Shown in pieces: positions 60,711-64,000 of a stretch of DNA of 64,000 bases (position 1 is its first letter; each line of letters starts with the position of its first letter). The DNA lies in NCBI RefSeq assembly GCF_003255815.1, contig NC_037669.1:135123558-135187557 (forward strand), written 5' to 3'. The position numbers and the translations under genes were made by a program. This DNA is from Theropithecus gelada (taxonomy: Eukaryota > Chordata > Mammalia > Primates > Cercopithecidae). The notes beneath the pieces were generated by a model that saw only the letters and a program-made list of their open reading frames with translations, was not told the DNA's origin and searched no databases.

Positions 60711-60889
60711 AAAAGGATCATTAATATTTGAGATTTTCTATTCTTCCATTTTTGGATTTGAAGCAACAGTAACTGGTTCAATAAGAGGAAAAGAGAATAT
60801 GCAACACCTCTGGATTACTATTTTCATTCTCTGACAAAATTAATTGCACTAGAGATAAAAAGGAAAACTAAAAATCATTCACTCAAAAA

Positions 60890-61065
60890 TATGAATTACA
60901 AGCCCACTATGTACATGATACAATACCTGGCATAATTAAGCATTTGGGAAAAAAGGAATGGCACCTGTTCTCAAGAGGCTCATGGTTAGGTACGAAGAGT
61001 ATAAAAGATAAGACAGTTATATTGTGATAAATATGGTAAAGGAGGCAACCAAGAGAGGCAAGTAC
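60890..61065 (-). repeat. L2-like ancient repeat, antisense
   Basis: CCCACTATGTACATGATACA, TACCTGGCATAATTAAGC, GGCACCTGTTCTCAAGAGG and GACAGTTATATTGTGATAAA resemble the reversed 3' region of L2-type repeats. Confidence 0.5.
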
Positions 61066-61263
61066 CCAGCTGCTTCTTTGTGTGTCCTGGAAAGTATGAA
61101 GAACCTTCCAATTAGAGAATATGCTTGCATCACAAGTACTGTTGAAAGCAGGCAAGAAGAAAAGGAAGGAAAAAAAAGAATGAAGTTGTTTGCACTAATG
61201 AAGGGAAGAAAAGAAAATTTGTTAGAAAGACTTTTATTTTCTTCTCAAAATATTTAATAATCA

Positions 61264-61400
61264 AGCTAGGCACAGTGGATTGTACCTTTAATTCCAGCTA
61301 CTGGGGATGGGGAGGCTGCAGTGGGACAACCACTTTAGGCCAGTAGTTTAAGACCAGGCTGGGCAATACAGCAAGATCCAATCTCTTTAAAAAAATTTAA
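61264..61400 (+). repeat. Single Alu-type monomer (FLAM-like), sense
   Basis: Diverged 7SL-derived arm: GCTAGGCACAGTGGATTGTA, AATTCCAGCTACTGGGGAT, GTTTAAGACCAGGCTGGGC, ending in an A-rich tail. Only one arm is present. Confidence 0.75.
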
Positions 61401-62475
61401 TAATTCAAAAAATTTTAAAATAATCAAAAAAGGTGTGAGTTATTATGGCTACTTCCAAATCAAAGATCATTCAAAAAGTTTCGTTAATAATGCCCAATTA
61501 AAGATTTATAAATGCCGAATCATTTAACAATATATTGTATGCTCTTCATTTCACCGTTAAAAAATAAAAACACACAAAAAACTGTCGTAGTACTTCTTCA
61601 AAATTCAAATTACTGCCTGCCATACTCTGAGGAAAATTCTCTTCAACTGTAAGTGATCAAATCACATAACAATATAATAAGCCAAATAATCTAGCAAACA
61701 ATTAGGAAACATATTTCACTTTTGGCTAGTTTTTCTGTTATCAGTGTTTCACTAAATATTTTCTAACTAAAGTCCTATATCCTTGCATTGAAAGTTTTCT
61801 TGCCTACTGGTAATACCATTAGGAAATGTAATGTGATTTTTTTTTTTTTTAGATCATCAAATAATAGCACTGTGATCTCAAGTTAATTTTAAGTGGATAG
61901 TTACGAGATTCACAAAAACCACCTTAGTTATAAGACTGGCTAGGAGCATCACTACACTAGTTGCTTTGTAAAGGATTCTATGATAAAAAGAACTTAGAGC
62001 TGAGTTGGTATGAAGATTTGCCTAGGTTACACGATGTGCAGTTTGATACCTGCCTAATTTAGAAGTCACAAACTGGTCTTTGAACATGTTTTATCTGTCT
62101 TGCAGAGTGTTGTTTTTTACAAGCACAAACATTTAAACTTGGAAAGATTTTAGGTAAGAACCTAGATTCCCCACCTCTTTAAAAGTCAAGTGATTCAAAA
62201 ACAATGGACCCACATTCCTCCCACAAAACCAGTCTCCTGGAGCAGCTGCTATCTTTAATGAGTATGTATTTTTTGGTTTAGTATAGTTCCCCCCGTCTGT
62301 TTTCCTCATTTATTCTAGATAACTCCTAGGCATTTGAGTTTGCCACACTACCTAATTCAAAAATTTGCTACGTGGATTTTAGAACTTTTATAATCCTTTT
62401 AAAGCCCATCTGAATGAGCCTTTAGCGATCCCAAATATTTTTCTCTGCAAATTACAAAATTATTTGCACACTTAA

Positions 62476-62576
62476 ATACACACACACGCGCACATATATA
62501 TGTATACATATATATGTACATATATATACATATGTGTATATATATATACACACACATATATGTGTGTATGTATACA
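62476..62576 (+). repeat. Alternating purine-pyrimidine tract (CA/CG/TA)n
   Basis: About 100 bases of almost unbroken alternating pyrimidine-purine steps: (AC)n, CGCGCA, then (TA)n and (TG)n blocks with several self-complementary words such as ATATATATGTATACATATAT. Such DNA can adopt Z-form or cruciforms in vitro. Confidence 0.85.
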
Positions 62577-62805
62577 GATAGAGATAGGAACAGAGAATGG
62601 TGAAAACTATAGGGGAAAGTTTGAATTTGTACTGACAATTACCAAGATATGAAAACCTGAAAGCAAGAAGAAACCATGACTGCTCCAAAATTATAGTGGT
62701 TCCTTAGTTAAGGAATAAATTAGTTGATGTCTACCCCACTGACAGCAACCTGTCTTTCACACAGCTGGCAAGAATAGCTCTTTTTTGTCTCCTTCCCCAT
62801 TAAAC

Positions 62806-62838
62806 AACAAAGCAACAGCAACAGCAACAGCAGCAACA
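62806..62838 (+). repeat. (CAA/CAG)n short tandem repeat
   Basis: CAACAAAGCAACAGCAACAG-type hexamer/trimer run of about 33 bases. No reading-frame context. Confidence 0.75.
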
Positions 62839-62844
62839 AGAGAT

Positions 62845-62935
62845 TCAGCATCAACTATGCGAAAGGCTCTATGCAACATGTTTTACAGATGGTTTTTCAT
62901 TTAAATCTTTTGGGGAATCTTAGCTCAAGCTTCTC
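62845..62935 (-). repeat. MIR-like fragment, antisense
   Basis: TCAGCATCAACTATGCGAAA, GGCTCTATGCAACATGTTTT and TCATTTAAATCTTTTGGGGA fit the reversed MIR 3' half. Short and diverged. Confidence 0.45.
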
Positions 62936-63185
62936 AATTTCCTTTTGGTTCGGATAAAATAATTTCATCCTGTTTTTGTTTGTTTGTTTGTTTTGTTTTA
63001 GCAGTTTCTTTGCCATAGCAAATACTTTACTAACATTTTTAACCCATATTTTAGTGTGGTCAAAGTGTGTTCTATAGTAAGCTCTCCATCGCATCCCAAA
63101 AATGGTTTCACAGTAAACTAAGATTGGAAATAATAATCTTGGGGTTTTTTTCCTGTAATGCTTCTAAGAGCTTTTATTATGCACC

Positions 63186-63400
63186 TTAGTCCATCTGGGC
63201 GGCTGTAACACAAATAGCATAGATTGGATAGTTTATAAACAACAGAAATTTCTCACAGTTCCAGAGACTGAGAAGTCCAACATCAAGGTGCCGGCAGGTC
63301 TGGTGTCTGGTGAGGGCCTGCTTCCTGGTTCACAGATGGTCTTCTTCTCACTGTAACGTCACATGGCAAGGGCTCTCTCTGGGAAATCTTTAATAAATGC
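63186..63400 (-). mobile_element. MaLR-type LTR fragment, antisense
   Basis: TAGTCCATCTGGGCGGCTGT, GATAGTTTATAAACAACAG, AAATTTCTCACAGTTCCAG, GTCTGGTGAGGGCCTGCTTC and GTAACGTCACATGGCAAGG are reversed MLT1/MST LTR blocks. The remaining LTR downstream is lost or too diverged. Confidence 0.75.
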
Positions 63401-63836
63401 ATTTGAGGACTAAGCTCTGATTTTTTTTTTTAATCTTGCCCAAATTCCTATCTAAGGGTTTTGGGGAGTCATGCCCTACAAACCATAAATTCTCATCAGA
63501 TAGGTTTTATTAAACCCTATATGCTGTAACTCATTTTCCAACCCAACTCTGGCATAATATTACTAGAGAAGAAAAAAATCAAAATATTTTACCCCAAAAC
63601 ATGTTTATTTGCATAACTTGACATGGCCCTGCAAAGCTGTCCTTTGTGGGGGAAAATTTGCATCTGTAAAGAATCTCTATTAACACAGCTAGATCTTTTT
63701 CTTCTAAGTCTTCCTAATCCTAAAGAGATTATCTAAGAGTCTGGCACTTTCTAAAGATCTGAATAGTAAACATTTGTCATCTATTGTCTCTAAGGGCAGT
63801 CACTATAAGACTTCAAAGGAACCCTGGTCTCCACAA

Positions 63837-64000
63837 TTTTTTTTTTTTTTTTTGGAGACGAGTCTTGCTCTGTCACCCAGGCTGGAGTGCAGTGGCACGA
63901 TCTCAGCTCACCGTAACCTCTGCCTCCTGGATTCAGGCAATTCTCCTGCCTTAGCCTCCCAAGTAGCTGGGATTACAGGGCGTGCCACCATGCCCAGCTA
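63837..64000 (-). repeat. Alu SINE, antisense, cut by the window end
   Basis: T-run at 63837-63855, then GGAGACGAGTCTTGCTCTG, CAGGCTGGAGTGCAGTGGC and AGCTGGGATTACAGGGC, up to the window edge in the A-linker region. The 5' arm lies beyond the window. Confidence 0.9.

Noticed and set aside
62399..62688. Two overlapping minus-strand frames rich in Tyr, Ile and Cys
   Set aside because: They are translations of the alternating (TA/CA)n tract.
1..64000. Search for CRISPR arrays, operons, tRNA or rRNA genes
   Set aside because: No regularly spaced short repeats, no cloverleaf-like sequence with internal promoter boxes outside SINEs, and no bacterial features were found.

Overview
The window is mammalian nuclear DNA from a primate, most likely human. 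It holds seven clear Alu-family copies, two Alu-type monomers and one window-edge Alu, primate-age L1 elements, MaLR LTRs, and an ancient layer of L2, MIR and L1M/HAL1. Base composition is AT-rich. No bacterial-style genes, CRISPR arrays, operons or RNA genes were found. Repeat family names come from recognising consensus-like sequence, not from a database search.

Gene content is sparse. On the minus strand, three short exons (41493-41374, 34355-34180 and 20307-20122, in transcript order) have good splice sites. They join in perfect phase into one charged, coiled-coil reading frame of about 160 codons. The rest of the window from about 19 kb to 64 kb therefore looks like introns of this gene plus upstream sequence. 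I do not recognise the gene.

Layout. 1-2.2 kb: 3' part of a young L1PA-type LINE whose ORF2 is open except for one late stop. 2.2-6.2 kb: an older L1 apparently interrupted by the first. 6.2-7.6 kb: ancient L1M relics and unique DNA. 7.6-19 kb: a HAL1/L1M backbone interrupted by a split L1P fragment, a palindromic DNA transposon relic and a 6.3 kb L1 (L1PB/L1MA-like) with a tandemly repeated 5' UTR. 19-43 kb: intronic DNA carrying the three exons, L2, MIR, MaLR LTR, L1M and Alu insertions. 43-52 kb: heavily nested L1 territory with at least three L1 insertions, one containing two further retrotransposed pieces. 52-64 kb: Alu, MaLR, L1M 3' ends, microsatellites and unique DNA.

Nothing resembling a new defence or metabolic system was seen. 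The points worth a second look are the coiled-coil gene, the L1 fragment split by older repeats, the ORF2 duplicate lodged inside an inverted L1 tail, the composite L1 insertion with a possible 3' transduction, and an unidentified 0.9 kb insertion splitting a MaLR LTR.
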